From assembly GCF_031628175.1 (NCBI RefSeq), contig NZ_JAVLVT010000008.1, positions 162,121-226,120 on the forward strand: DNA of 64,000 nt. Direction: 5' to 3'. Of the stretch, positions 31,445 through 39,299 are shown in pieces; the first letter of the stretch is position 1, and every line of letters begins with the position of its first letter. The notes beneath the pieces are model-generated. The model was not told the origin of the DNA, searched no databases, and saw only the letters and a program-made list of their open reading frames with translations. A program made the translations under genes and the position numbers. This DNA is from Lipingzhangella_A rawalii. Lineage in GTDB: Bacteria; Actinomycetota; Actinomycetes; Streptosporangiales; Streptosporangiaceae.

Positions 31445-32743
31445 GTGGATACACCAGCGACTTCGACGGAACTTTTTCGGCGGGCCAGTGCGGTCATTCC
31501 CGGCGGGGTGAACTCGCCTCCACGCGCCTTCGGCGCCGTCGGCGGAACACCGCCGTTCATGGCCTCGGGGGAGGGGCCGTACCTCACCGACGTGGACGGC
31601 CGTACCTACGTGGACCTCGTCTGCTCCTGGGGGCCCCTGATTCTGGGGCACGCGCATCCGGAGGTGGTGGCGGCCCTACACACCGCAACCAGCCAGGGAA
31701 CCTCCTACGGCGCCCCGACGGTCGGCGAGGTGGAGCTCGCGGAAGAGATCGTCGCGCGTACCCCGGCGGAGCGGGTTCGCCTCGTCAACTCGGGAACCGA
31801 GGCCACCATGTCGGCGCTGCGACTGGCGCGTGGCGTGACCGGACGCCGAACGGTGGTGAAGTTCGCGGGTAACTACCACGGGCACGTTGATGCCCTGCTG
31901 GCCGCGGCCGGATCCGGGGTGGCGACACACGCCCTGCCCGACACGCCGGGTGTCACGGGGGCGAGCGCGGCGGACACGATCGTGGTCCCCTATAACGATC
32001 CCGCTGCCGTGGAGCAGGTCTTCGCCGAGCACGGACCGGAGATCGCGGCCGTGATCGCCGAGGCGTGCCCCGCCAACATGGGGGTGGTGCCGCCGACGGA
32101 CGGCTTCAACGCCCGGCTGCGCGAACTCGCCACCCAACACGGTGCACTGCTCATCCTGGACGAGGTCCTGACTGGATTCCGGGTCGGCCCCGCGGGCTGG
32201 TACGGACTGGAGGGCGTCACCCCGGACCTGGTGACCTTCGGCAAGGTGATGGGTGGGGGGCTGCCCGCGGCCGCGTTCGGGGGACGCGCCGAGGTCATGA
32301 ACCAGCTGGCACCCAGCGGCCCCGTGTACCAGGCCGGAACCCTGTCCGGGAACCCGCTGGCGACCGCGGCGGGACTCGCGACCCTGCGCAACGCCACTGC
32401 CGAGGTCTACGCCCACATCGATCAGGCGGCCCGCAAACTGTCCGAGGCGGTGGGAGCCGAGCTGTCGGCAGCCGGGGTCCCGCACCGGATCCAGCATGGC
32501 GGCAGCCTGTTCACCGTGTTCTTCACCGAGGAGAACGACACGCCGGTTCGGGACTTCGACGATGCTCGGGCCCAGCGCACCGACCGGTTCGCGGCCTTCT
32601 TCCACTCCATGCTGGAGCAGGGGGTTTACCTGCCGCCCGCCGCCTTCGAGTCCTGGTTCCTGTCCGCGGCTCACGACGACACCGCACTGGACCGTGTCGT
32701 CAGTGCGCTGCCCGCTGCCGCCCGCGCTGCCGGTCGCGTGTAG
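31445..32743 (+). CDS. hemL: Glutamate-1-semialdehyde 2,1-aminomutase
   Basis: This 432-residue PLP enzyme turns glutamate-1-semialdehyde into 5-aminolevulinate. The PLP Lys is about K267 in TFGKVMGGGLPAAAFGG. Other hallmarks: AVIPGGVNSPPRAFGAVGG, VRLVNSGTEATMSALRLARG, YHGHVDALL and LILDEVLTGFRVG. The GTG at 31445 gives the normal length; the open frame extends upstream but without family similarity. It completes the C5 pathway started by hemA. Confidence 0.96.
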   Translation: MDTPATSTELFRRASAVIPGGVNSPPRAFGAVGGTPPFMASGEGPYLTDVDGRTYVDLVCSWGPLILGHAHPEVVAALHTATSQGTSYGAPTVGEVELAEEIVARTPAERVRLVNSGTEATMSALRLARGVTGRRTVVKFAGNYHGHVDALLAAAGSGVATHALPDTPGVTGASAADTIVVPYNDPAAVEQVFAEHGPEIAAVIAEACPANMGVVPPTDGFNARLRELATQHGALLILDEVLTGFRVGPAGWYGLEGVTPDLVTFGKVMGGGLPAAAFGGRAEVMNQLAPSGPVYQAGTLSGNPLATAAGLATLRNATAEVYAHIDQAARKLSEAVGAELSAAGVPHRIQHGGSLFTVFFTEENDTPVRDFDDARAQRTDRFAAFFHSMLEQGVYLPPAAFESWFLSAAHDDTALDRVVSALPAAARAAGRV

Positions 32744-32796
32744 TCCCCGGGGCGGCGCGGGGCGGGTGGTGGTTACCCGCGCTGCCCGGAGCCACA

Positions 32797-32802
32797 TAGG
32801 CT
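32797..32802 (+). promoter_or_regulatory. -10 box (TAGGCT) upstream of the phosphatase gene
   Basis: TAGGCT about 185 bases before the phosphatase ATG, in the form used elsewhere in the window. It gives a long untranslated leader; a short GTG frame just after it is possible but unsupported. Confidence 0.35.
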
Positions 32803-32986
32803 GGAGTGTGTCCGGGAGTTCGGGGAGATGCGTCCCGGCCCACCCGACCCAGCATGGACGGGTGGGGCTCTGGGGCGCTCGCCGGGGCCGCGCGGTGCCG
32901 TGGGTGGGGAGGGTCTCTCCGGCCGGGTAATGCGTGTGCCCGTACCGTGCGTTCGTTCGACGTCTGGAGAGGACCGGTTCGCAACG

Positions 32987-33604
32987 ATGTCGACCACGAC
33001 CGTTGTCCACCTGCTGCGGCACGGTGAGGTGTACAACCCCCAGCAGGTGCTGTACGGGAGACTGCCCGGTTACCACCTTAGCGACCGTGGACGGGCCATG
33101 GCCGAACTTGCCGCGAAGTGGCTCGCCGACCGGGATACCGTGACGGCCGTGTACTCCTCGCCGCTGGAACGGGCACAGGAGACGGCACAACCCGTGGCCG
33201 ATGCCGCTGGGGTCACGCCCAGGCTCGACGAGCGTCTGATCGAAGCGGAGAACAGCTTCGAAGGTGAGTCCGTCACCGTGGCCGAGATGCTGGTCAACCC
33301 CCGAATGTGGGGGCGTGTCTACAATCCCCTGCGTCCGTCGTGGGGGGAGCCCTATGTGCACATCCGCGACCGGATGGTGGACATGATCAAGGCGGTCCGC
33401 CGGGAGACCTGGGGCGGAGTGGCCGTCTGCGTCAGCCACCAGCTGCCGATCTGGACGGTGCGTCGCGCCGCCGAGGGCCGCCCGCTGTGGCACCGCCCCG
33501 ACCGTCGGCAGTGTTCCCTGGCCAGTGTCACCACGCTGACCTTCGAGGACCAGCGACTGTTGAGTGTGGGCTACAGTGAGCCGGCAGCGCAGCTGTACAC
33601 GTAG
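32987..33604 (+). CDS. Histidine phosphatase family protein (phosphoglycerate-mutase-like)
   Basis: This 205-residue protein has the RHG motif in VVHLLRHGEVYNPQQVLYGR, the second catalytic region in SSPLERAQETAQPVA, an acidic site near IEAENSFEG and the C-terminal His in VCVSHQLPIWTV. It is a small single-domain phosphatase; the substrate is unknown (broad sugar-phosphate or nucleotide type). The ATG at 32987 is preceded by GGAGAGG at a slightly long distance. In Streptomyces relatives the gene after it starts a cytochrome-c biogenesis set; that set is absent here. Confidence 0.93.
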   Translation: MSTTTVVHLLRHGEVYNPQQVLYGRLPGYHLSDRGRAMAELAAKWLADRDTVTAVYSSPLERAQETAQPVADAAGVTPRLDERLIEAENSFEGESVTVAEMLVNPRMWGRVYNPLRPSWGEPYVHIRDRMVDMIKAVRRETWGGVAVCVSHQLPIWTVRRAAEGRPLWHRPDRRQCSLASVTTLTFEDQRLLSVGYSEPAAQLYT

Positions 33605-33605
33605 G

Positions 33606-33611
33606 GTAGGC
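33606..33611 (+). promoter_or_regulatory. -10 box (TAGGCT) upstream of the bS22 gene
   Basis: TAGGCT just after the stop of the phosphatase gene, about 130 bases before the GTG at 33742. It matches the -10 form used elsewhere and would serve bS22 and the genes after it. Confidence 0.45.
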
Positions 33612-33741
33612 TGACTGTTCAGGGCGCCACGCCGCCGCTCAACGTCGGGAGGGCCCGCTGCGTGGCCGCGCCCAACCTTCCCGGGCAACCGCGTGCAGCG
33701 GACCGCCGTGCCTTTCCAGACAGCACTCGAGGAGTGATCCT

Positions 33742-33840
33742 GTGGGGTCGATCGTCAAGAAGCGCCGCAAGCGGATGGCCAAGAAGAAGCACCGCAAGAT
33801 GCTGAAGCGGACCCGAGTTCAGCGTCGGAACAAGAAGTAG
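33742..33840 (+). CDS. Small ribosomal protein bS22 (AURKAIP1/COX24-domain)
   Basis: This 32-residue product starts with GTG and GAGGAG upstream: VKKRRKRMAKKKHRKML, then KRTRVQRRNKK. It matches the tiny actinobacterial bS22 protein of the small subunit, about 33 residues in mycobacteria. It is extremely basic, as expected for a peptide buried in rRNA. A TAGGCT promoter lies about 130 bases before it. Very short, but the conserved KKRRKRM...KKKHRK pattern is diagnostic. Confidence 0.9.
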   Translation: MGSIVKKRRKRMAKKKHRKMLKRTRVQRRNKK

Positions 33841-33878
33841 CGCCTCCCGGTTCGATCTCTCTCGTCAAGGGCACGGAT

Positions 33879-34910
33879 ATGTCCCGAGTCGTTCTCGTAA
33901 CCGGCGTTTCACGCCACCTGGGTGCCCGGATCGCGAATGCTCTCCAGGCGGACCGGCGCGTGCGTCGGGTCATCGGTGTGGACGTGAACGGGGAACCGGA
34001 CGCCCCCGGCACGCCGCAGGTGTCCGGGGCCGCCCCTCGTCAGCCGCTCGACGTGGATTCCGTGGAGTACGTGGATCTGCACGACGGCACGATCAGTTCC
34101 GTGGTTCGGGATATCGAACCGGACACGGTACTGGACCTGGGGCTGACGGTTCCCGCCACCCCGGCCGGGCGGAGTCGCGGTGCCGGCCCCGCGCGGCTCG
34201 GCACCATGCAGTTGCTGGCGGCCTGTCAGCAGGCCCCCTCCGTGCACAGACTCGTGGTGGGGACGGCCAGCGCCGCCGGCGTGCTCGCGGTCGCGGCCCC
34301 GCACGGGTCACGGACCAGGGGCCCTGATCGGCCCGGGGGCGACATGGTCGAGGATCCCGGTGACGAGCGGGGCGGCGTGGCCGGACACGTCGCGGGCCTG
34401 GTTCGGCGTCGTCCCGATATCGACGTGGCTACGGTCCGCCTGGCCAACGTCATCGGGCCGTCCACAGAGTCCCCGTTGACGCGCTATCTGGGGATGCCGG
34501 TCGTTCCGACCGTGCGGGGTTATGACCCTCGGATGCAGTTTCTCCACGAGGACGACATGGTCGAGGCGATGTGTCGCATGACCCTGTCGAGCTGCACGGG
34601 GTGTTTCGACGCGGCCGCACCGGGAACGGTTCCGCTGTCGTTGTGCCTGCGGTGGGCGGGACGGTCCCAGCGCCCGTTGCGGGAGCGTCGACTGCGCCTG
34701 CCAACTCCGTTGCGTCGGCTTGGTGGGAGGCGTGGCAGCCACAGCTACTCCCCGGAACAGGTGCGGCGGTTGTGTCCCGGGGGTGTGTTGAACGAGAGCG
34801 ACCTGGAGCGCGCCCTGGGCTGGCGTCCCCGCTACACCTCGGTTGAGGCCTTCGCGTCCTTCGTGTCCACGCAGGCCGAGCAGCGTCCCGAGCCACGCTC
34901 CACACACTGA
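33879..34910 (+). CDS. NAD-dependent epimerase/dehydratase-like protein, catalytic site degenerate
   Basis: This 343-residue protein has an extended-SDR frame: VVLVTGVSRHLGARIANAL in the nucleotide-loop position (GxxxxxG), FLHEDDMVEAM near the C-terminal part and VRLANVIGPSTESPLTRY. The usual Y-x3-K active pair after the sugar-binding region is absent; no Tyr occurs between about residues 75 and 200. It may bind a nucleotide without catalysing sugar epimerisation. In actinobacteria this protein commonly follows the bS22 gene, as it does here. Family call moderate. Confidence 0.85.
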   Translation: MSRVVLVTGVSRHLGARIANALQADRRVRRVIGVDVNGEPDAPGTPQVSGAAPRQPLDVDSVEYVDLHDGTISSVVRDIEPDTVLDLGLTVPATPAGRSRGAGPARLGTMQLLAACQQAPSVHRLVVGTASAAGVLAVAAPHGSRTRGPDRPGGDMVEDPGDERGGVAGHVAGLVRRRPDIDVATVRLANVIGPSTESPLTRYLGMPVVPTVRGYDPRMQFLHEDDMVEAMCRMTLSSCTGCFDAAAPGTVPLSLCLRWAGRSQRPLRERRLRLPTPLRRLGGRRGSHSYSPEQVRRLCPGGVLNESDLERALGWRPRYTSVEAFASFVSTQAEQRPEPRSTH

Positions 34911-34986
34911 ACGGTCCGCGTCCCGCCGGCCTGGCCCGCTCGGTGGGGATCGGCCGTGCCTGGCCTTCCGGTCGATGTCTCCGGGG

Positions 34987-35856
34987 TCAATTCCCGGGCC
35001 GGCGCCGCCACCGGCGGACCAGGCCCACGGTCAGCCCCCCGGCCACGGCTCCGGCCGCGGCCGCCGGAAGCCCGACACGCAGGGTTGCCCGGTGTCGCCG
35101 GAACTCGTGCACGGGCCAGCCCATCATCCGGGCGTGGCGGTACAGCTCCGGGTCCGGGTTGACCGCGTTGGGGTGGCCCACCATCGACAGCAGCGGCAGG
35201 TCGTTGTAGGAGTCGCTGTAGGCCGCGCATGTGGACAGGTCCAGCCGGGTGCGCGCCGACAGTGCCGCCACGGCCTCAGCCTTGGCAGGTCCGTGTAGCA
35301 GGTCACCGATGAGGCGGCCCGTGTAGACACCGTCAACGGACTCCGCGACGGTCCCGAGCGCTCCGGTTAAGCCCAGGCGGCGGGCCAGGATGTCGGCGAG
35401 TTCCACCGGGGTGGCTGTGACGAGCCACACGTTGTGCCCGGCGGCCCGGTGACGCTCCACGAGGGTGCGAGCCCCGCTCCAGATCCGGTCGGACATCGAG
35501 TCCTCGTAGATGTCCTCGCACAGCTCCACCAGTTCCGAGACCCGATGTCCGGCGACGAACGCGAGCGCGGCCTCGCGGGCAGCGTTGATGTGTGCACGCT
35601 GCTCCGTGCCGGTGAGCCGGAACACCAGCTGTCCCCACGCGAACCGGGTCAGGTCCCGGGTGGTGAACAGGTCGCGCGCGGCCAGGCCACGTGCGAAGTG
35701 GTAGATCGACGCTCCACGGAGCAGGGTGTTGTCGACATCGAAGAAGGCTGTGGGCGCGGCCGGCTGTGGCGAGGCGTCGGCTCCGGTCCGCAATGCCGCC
35801 TCGGCGGCGGTTCGTGCCTCGGTTCCGGCGGTCTGGGGTCCTGATGGCCTCCGCAT
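34987..35856 (-). CDS. HAD-IB family hydrolase (SerB-like phosphatase)
   Basis: This 289-residue protein has motif I FFDVDNTLLRGAS (about residues 37-50), motif II in WLVTATPVELADIL, and motif III/IV Lys and Asp in SDSYNDLPLLSMVGHPNAVN. HAD-IB members act on phosphoserine or phospholipid-like substrates. One C-terminal helix may be membrane-associated. The ATG at 35856 sits 7 bases after TAGGCT, a leaderless start; the longer reading to 35889 has no ribosome site. Divergent from the membrane-ABM gene. Confidence 0.92.
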   Translation of the reverse strand: MRRPSGPQTAGTEARTAAEAALRTGADASPQPAAPTAFFDVDNTLLRGASIYHFARGLAARDLFTTRDLTRFAWGQLVFRLTGTEQRAHINAAREAALAFVAGHRVSELVELCEDIYEDSMSDRIWSGARTLVERHRAAGHNVWLVTATPVELADILARRLGLTGALGTVAESVDGVYTGRLIGDLLHGPAKAEAVAALSARTRLDLSTCAAYSDSYNDLPLLSMVGHPNAVNPDPELYRHARMMGWPVHEFRRHRATLRVGLPAAAAGAVAGGLTVGLVRRWRRRPGN

Positions 35857-35863
35857 GCCCCCG

Positions 35864-35869
35864 AGCCTA
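35864..35869 (-). promoter_or_regulatory. -10 box (TAGGCT) of a leaderless promoter for the HAD gene
   Basis: On the minus strand TAGGCT is followed by CGGGGGC and the ATG at 35856. The 7-base gap places the transcription start at the start codon. Confidence 0.6.
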
Positions 35870-35987
35870 CGAGGTTGCCGAAGATCCACTCGAGGGACAC
35901 CCCCAGGCGTCGCCCTGAAGTAGGGTTACGGTCGTTGGAGCAGTACGTTCGCGCCGTTTTGGTGGAGAGTGCAGCGGTATCAGCTCG

Positions 35988-37202
35988 ATGTTCCAGATAG
36001 GTCTGTCTGTCCTTGTCGCCCTGGGGGCGTGGAGTGTCACCGCTGCCCTCGGACTGATGGCGCTGCGCCGGCAGCGCCTGTTCGCGTGGATCGTTGTCGG
36101 GGCCGGTGCGGTGGTGGCGTCGTCGTTGACCGCGGCCGTGCTGGGCGCGATTCTCGGTTTCTCCCCGGCCCTGTTCCGTCTCTTGCACCTGGGGATGAGT
36201 CTGGTCGGTCCGCTGGGGCTGGCGTGGGCCGCGGTCGAATTGGTGACGAGGTCACCTCGGCGGCGCTTCGCTTTCCGCAACCTGCTGGCGATCCTGTTCG
36301 TGCTTCCCGTGGTCGTCCTGATGCTGGAGCCGGTGACCGGCGACCTGGCGGCACCCTATCCGCCGGTGGGCGACCATTACGGCATTGTGGCCCGGTTCGC
36401 CTTGACCGTGGTACACGCGGTGGTTCTGATCACCCTGCTGGCATTGGTGGTGTCCCTGGCCCGGCGGAGTTCGCTGCGGCTGGACCGCCTCGGGGGTGAA
36501 CCGCTGGCCGTGGTGTTGTTCGCGCTTGCCGCGCTCGCGATGGTCTTGGTGGGGCACTATGGACTCGGTGTGTTCGGTCAGCTGCTGGCGGGCCTGGCCG
36601 TGGGGTGTGTGGTCGCTGGAATGTCCGTGTCTCCGGACGACGATCACGACCTCGAGGACGAGGAATTCCTGGGCGACGACTTCTTCGACGAGGACGAGGA
36701 TGAGGACAGCCGTACCGGACGTACGGACCACACTTCCGGTGCGCAGTCCGCGGACGATCCCGTCGCCCCGCAGCGGCGAGGAGACCGGCGCGGCCGGGGA
36801 GCGGGGCGAGGAGGGGACCAGGGCATGGCGGCGGCCACGACCGGGGGAGTGGGGGCGCGTAACTCGCGGGTTCGGGGTGTCATCACGATCTACACCCTCA
36901 ACGAGGGGCATGAGGCCGCGTTCGACCGGCTGGCCGGGGAGGTGGTCGAGCAGGTGCGCAGCCAGGAGCCGGACACCCTGCTCTACACCTGCCATACCGT
37001 GCCCAGTGCGGCCCACCAGCGGATCATGTACGCGATCTACCGGGATGACCTGGCCTACGAAGAGCACCAGCAGCAGGCCCACAACCTGGAGTTCGGTCAG
37101 CTCGCCGCGCAGCACATCGTGGCCACCAACGTCATCGAGCTGGGCCTACTCAGTGGCAAGGCCGAAGAGACCCTGAACGCCATGCTGGCCACGGGGCGAT
37201 AG
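35988..37202 (+). CDS. Membrane domain fused to an antibiotic-biosynthesis-monooxygenase (ABM) domain
   Basis: This 404-residue protein has about six to seven N-terminal helices (first at 3-24, last near 190-215), an acidic Asp/Glu/Arg linker (about 215-285, DDHDLEDEEFLGDDFFDED), then a C-terminal ABM-type domain (GVITIYTLNEGHEAAFDRLA, then THTVPSAAHQRIMYAIYRDD-like and HNLEFGQLAAQHIV). ABM domains oxidise quinol-like substrates or bind heme-type ligands. Fusion to a membrane domain suggests a membrane-linked redox or sensing role, an inference. A coupled promoter lies in the divergent gap with the HAD gene. Confidence 0.85.
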   Translation: MFQIGLSVLVALGAWSVTAALGLMALRRQRLFAWIVVGAGAVVASSLTAAVLGAILGFSPALFRLLHLGMSLVGPLGLAWAAVELVTRSPRRRFAFRNLLAILFVLPVVVLMLEPVTGDLAAPYPPVGDHYGIVARFALTVVHAVVLITLLALVVSLARRSSLRLDRLGGEPLAVVLFALAALAMVLVGHYGLGVFGQLLAGLAVGCVVAGMSVSPDDDHDLEDEEFLGDDFFDEDEDEDSRTGRTDHTSGAQSADDPVAPQRRGDRRGRGAGRGGDQGMAAATTGGVGARNSRVRGVITIYTLNEGHEAAFDRLAGEVVEQVRSQEPDTLLYTCHTVPSAAHQRIMYAIYRDDLAYEEHQQQAHNLEFGQLAAQHIVATNVIELGLLSGKAEETLNAMLATGR

Positions 37203-37274
37203 CGTCCCCATTGGAGTTCGCTGACAGTTTCCTGAGAAAACCGCCCGATCGTCGGGAAAAGCGGACGGGTCAAG

Positions 37275-37280
37275 TACGCT
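37275..37280 (+). promoter_or_regulatory. -10 box (TACGCT) before a small leaderless frame
   Basis: TACGCT is followed by 6 bases and an ATG (37287) that opens a 14-codon frame ending just before the LmeA-like gene. It matches TANNNT, but it is unclear whether the small frame is translated. Confidence 0.35.
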
Positions 37281-37286
37281 TCGGTG

Positions 37287-37331
37287 ATGTCCGACCGGCA
37301 ATCCGGACCGCCACTGCTGGGAGTGTGCTGA
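37287..37331 (+). CDS. Possible 14-residue leaderless leader peptide (MSDRQSGPPLLGVC)
   Basis: A short frame from ATG 37287 to TGA 37331 stops 6 bases before the LmeA-like ATG. If translated, a ribosome ending here could move on to the next gene. No similarity to any leader peptide is recognised; it may be chance. Confidence 0.25.
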   Translation: MSDRQSGPPLLGVC

Positions 37332-37337
37332 AGCTCG

Positions 37338-38039
37338 ATGCGCAAGGTACTTGTCGTAGGTGTTCTTGTCCTGCTCGCCCTCGTGGTGGCTGCCGACCGT
37401 GGCCTGCACTACGCGACCGAGAACGAGGTCGGCAACCAGGTGGCACGCCAGTACCCCATGACCGCCGAGCCGGACGTCACGATCGGTGGGTTCCCCTTCC
37501 TGACCCAGGTCATCGCTGGCACCTACTCGGAGGTCAACGTGGTCACGGGTGCCTTCACGTACAACGAGGTGCAACTGGAGCGGGTGGACGTCACCCTCAC
37601 CGATGTCGAGGCTCCGCTGTCCGACCTCCTGTCCGGAGAGCCGGACATCGTGGCGGAGGAAGCCGAGGGAACGATTCTCGTGCCCTACAGTGAGCTCCAG
37701 CAGCGGATCCAGCGCGAGGGCATGACCATCGAGCAGGAAGGTGGCACTCCGCGGATCACCGGAGACTTTGCGCACGGCGGGATCAGCGTCTCCGTGCAGA
37801 GTGACCTCGAACTGGCCGTGGAGGAGTCCACCATCTCGGTGTCGCCCCGCAATATCGAGGTCAGCGGGGACGTGCCGATCGATGTGGATCTGGTCGAGGA
37901 CTCACTGGCCTTCGAGCTGCCCCTGGGCGAACTCCCGTTCGGGCTTCGCGTCACCGACATCCAGACCGAGCCGAACGGGCTGGAGGTCACGGCCGAGGGT
38001 GAGGATGTGCCGGTCGCAGGGGTCCCCACGGGCCGGTGA
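37338..38039 (+). CDS. DUF2993 / LmeA-like envelope lipid-binding protein
   Basis: This 233-residue protein has an N-terminal signal or anchor helix (VLVVGVLVLLALVVAADRGL) followed by a beta-rich DUF2993 domain (DVTIGGFPFLTQVIAGTYSE; VNVVTGAFTYNEVQLERVDV). DUF2993 proteins, including mycobacterial LmeA, bind phospholipid in the envelope and help in lipoglycan maturation. Acidic surface, no Cys, ends soon after VPVAGVPTG. Function inferred from family. Confidence 0.9.
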   Translation: MRKVLVVGVLVLLALVVAADRGLHYATENEVGNQVARQYPMTAEPDVTIGGFPFLTQVIAGTYSEVNVVTGAFTYNEVQLERVDVTLTDVEAPLSDLLSGEPDIVAEEAEGTILVPYSELQQRIQREGMTIEQEGGTPRITGDFAHGGISVSVQSDLELAVEESTISVSPRNIEVSGDVPIDVDLVEDSLAFELPLGELPFGLRVTDIQTEPNGLEVTAEGEDVPVAGVPTGR

Positions 38040-38108
38040 CGGCTATGGGGGCGCGGTCGCCCCGGTGGTGTGAGCTGGCCCACGGATGACAGGGAGTCCG
38101 CAAGGTCG

Positions 38109-38114
38109 TAACAT
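38109..38114 (+). promoter_or_regulatory. -10 box (TAACAT) of a leaderless leader-peptide promoter
   Basis: TAACAT is followed by CGAAGAC and the GTG of the leader peptide at 38122, exactly the 7-base leaderless spacing. Confidence 0.6.
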
Positions 38115-38121
38115 CGAAGAC

Positions 38122-38205
38122 GTGAGTTCGGATGCCCTGCTAACGAGACGACGCGCAGTCGACTACTGCCGCGTCGCCACAGCGCTCTGTCCGGCGTCCC
38201 ACTAG
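38122..38205 (+). CDS. Cysteine-type leader peptide upstream of the rhodanese gene
   Basis: A 27-codon frame from GTG encodes LLTRRRAVDYCRVATALCPA near its end. It resembles the actinobacterial leader peptides found upstream of sulfur genes (pattern ...RRxVDLxRVxSAxC...). In mycobacteria such leaderless frames sense cysteine supply: scarce Cys-tRNA stalls the ribosome at the terminal Cys codons and relieves termination downstream. Here two Cys codons lie in the last third of the frame, 254 bases before the sulfurtransferase gene. The role is inferred from this resemblance. Confidence 0.75.
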   Translation: MSSDALLTRRRAVDYCRVATALCPASH

Positions 38206-38459
38206 AGCGGACCGAACTGGCCCTCGTGGGTGAACGCCAGCGCTGTCGCGGCAGGTTGACCCTCCTCATTCGTCGACGGTGTTCATTCGGAGTCCCGTCC
38301 GGTTGCGTGCCAACCCTGCACCGTGTGGACCCGGTCCAGCCGTGGGAACGGCGTTTTGGATCCGGCAACCGGCGGTGACGGCCACGGGGGCGGTCCGCCC
38401 GAGGTGCCAGCCCGATCACCCCAACCACTGCGCAGGTACACAACTCAAGGAGGATTCCC
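38206..38459. promoter_or_regulatory. Leader region between leader peptide and rhodanese gene
   Basis: This gap should hold the switch that the leader peptide controls. It contains GC-rich blocks able to fold (for example CCGTTCCCACGG-type pairing around 38338-38350), but no clear attenuator plus T run was identified. The gene itself is preceded by AAGGAGG. Confidence 0.35.
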
Positions 38460-39299
38460 ATGAGCCGCTCCGACGTCCTGGTGGACGCCGACTGGGTGGA
38501 GGCTCACCTGGACGACCCACAGGTGATCCTCGTCGAGGTTGACGAGGACACGACCGCCTACGACAAGGGCCACATCCGTGGTGCCGTGAAGATCGACTGG
38601 AAGCAGGACCTGCAAGACCCCGTACGCCGGGACTTCATCGACAAGACCGGCTTCGAACGGCTGCTGTCGGCGCGGGGGATCGCCAACGACCACACCGTGG
38701 TGCTGTACGGCGGCAACAACAACTGGTTCGCGGCCTACGCCTACTGGTACTTCAAGCTGTACGGGCACCAGGACGTGCGCCTGCTGGACGGCGGGCGCAA
38801 GAAGTGGGAGCTGGACTCCCGCGAGCTGGTGACCGACGTACCCGAGCGTGCCGCAACCAGCTACACCGCCAGCGAGCAGGATTCCAGCATCCGGGCGCTC
38901 CGCGACGAGGTGGTCGACGCCATCGGCACCAAGGATCTCGTTGATGTCCGTTCGCCCGACGAGTTCGTTGGAAAGCTGCTGGCCCCGGCCCACCTGCCGC
39001 AGGAGTCGGCGCAGCGTGCGGGCCACATTCCGACCGCGCGCAACATCCCCTGGTCCCAGGCGGCGAACGAGGACGGCACCTTCAAGTCCAACGAGGAGCT
39101 GCGTGAGCTCTACGAGGAGGCCGGTGTCGACCTCAACAAGGACATCATCGCCTACTGCCGCATCGGCGAGCGCTCCTCGCACACGTGGTTCGCGCTGCAC
39201 GAGCTGCTGGGACTGGACAACGTCAAGAACTACGACGGCTCGTGGACCGAGTACGGCTCCCTCGTCGGCGTCCCGGTCGAGCTCGGGGAGGCCAAGTGA
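38460..39299 (+). CDS. sseA: Thiosulfate sulfurtransferase (rhodanese)
   Basis: This 279-residue protein has two rhodanese domains; the C-terminal one carries the active Cys233 in AYCRIGERSSHTWF. The N-terminal domain (VLVDADWVEAHLDDPQVILV) lacks the Cys, as usual. It moves sulfane sulfur from thiosulfate to cyanide or thiol acceptors. AAGGAGG stands before the ATG. It overlaps the next gene (GTGA) and follows a cysteine-type leader peptide, so it should respond to cysteine or sulfur status. Confidence 0.95.
   Translation: MSRSDVLVDADWVEAHLDDPQVILVEVDEDTTAYDKGHIRGAVKIDWKQDLQDPVRRDFIDKTGFERLLSARGIANDHTVVLYGGNNNWFAAYAYWYFKLYGHQDVRLLDGGRKKWELDSRELVTDVPERAATSYTASEQDSSIRALRDEVVDAIGTKDLVDVRSPDEFVGKLLAPAHLPQESAQRAGHIPTARNIPWSQAANEDGTFKSNEELRELYEEAGVDLNKDIIAYCRIGERSSHTWFALHELLGLDNVKNYDGSWTEYGSLVGVPVELGEAK

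Noticed and set aside
32808..32930. Short GTG frame of about 40 codons after TAGGCT at 32797
   Set aside because: The gap from the -10 box is 5 bases rather than 6-7, composition is repeat-like and no leader-peptide pattern is seen.
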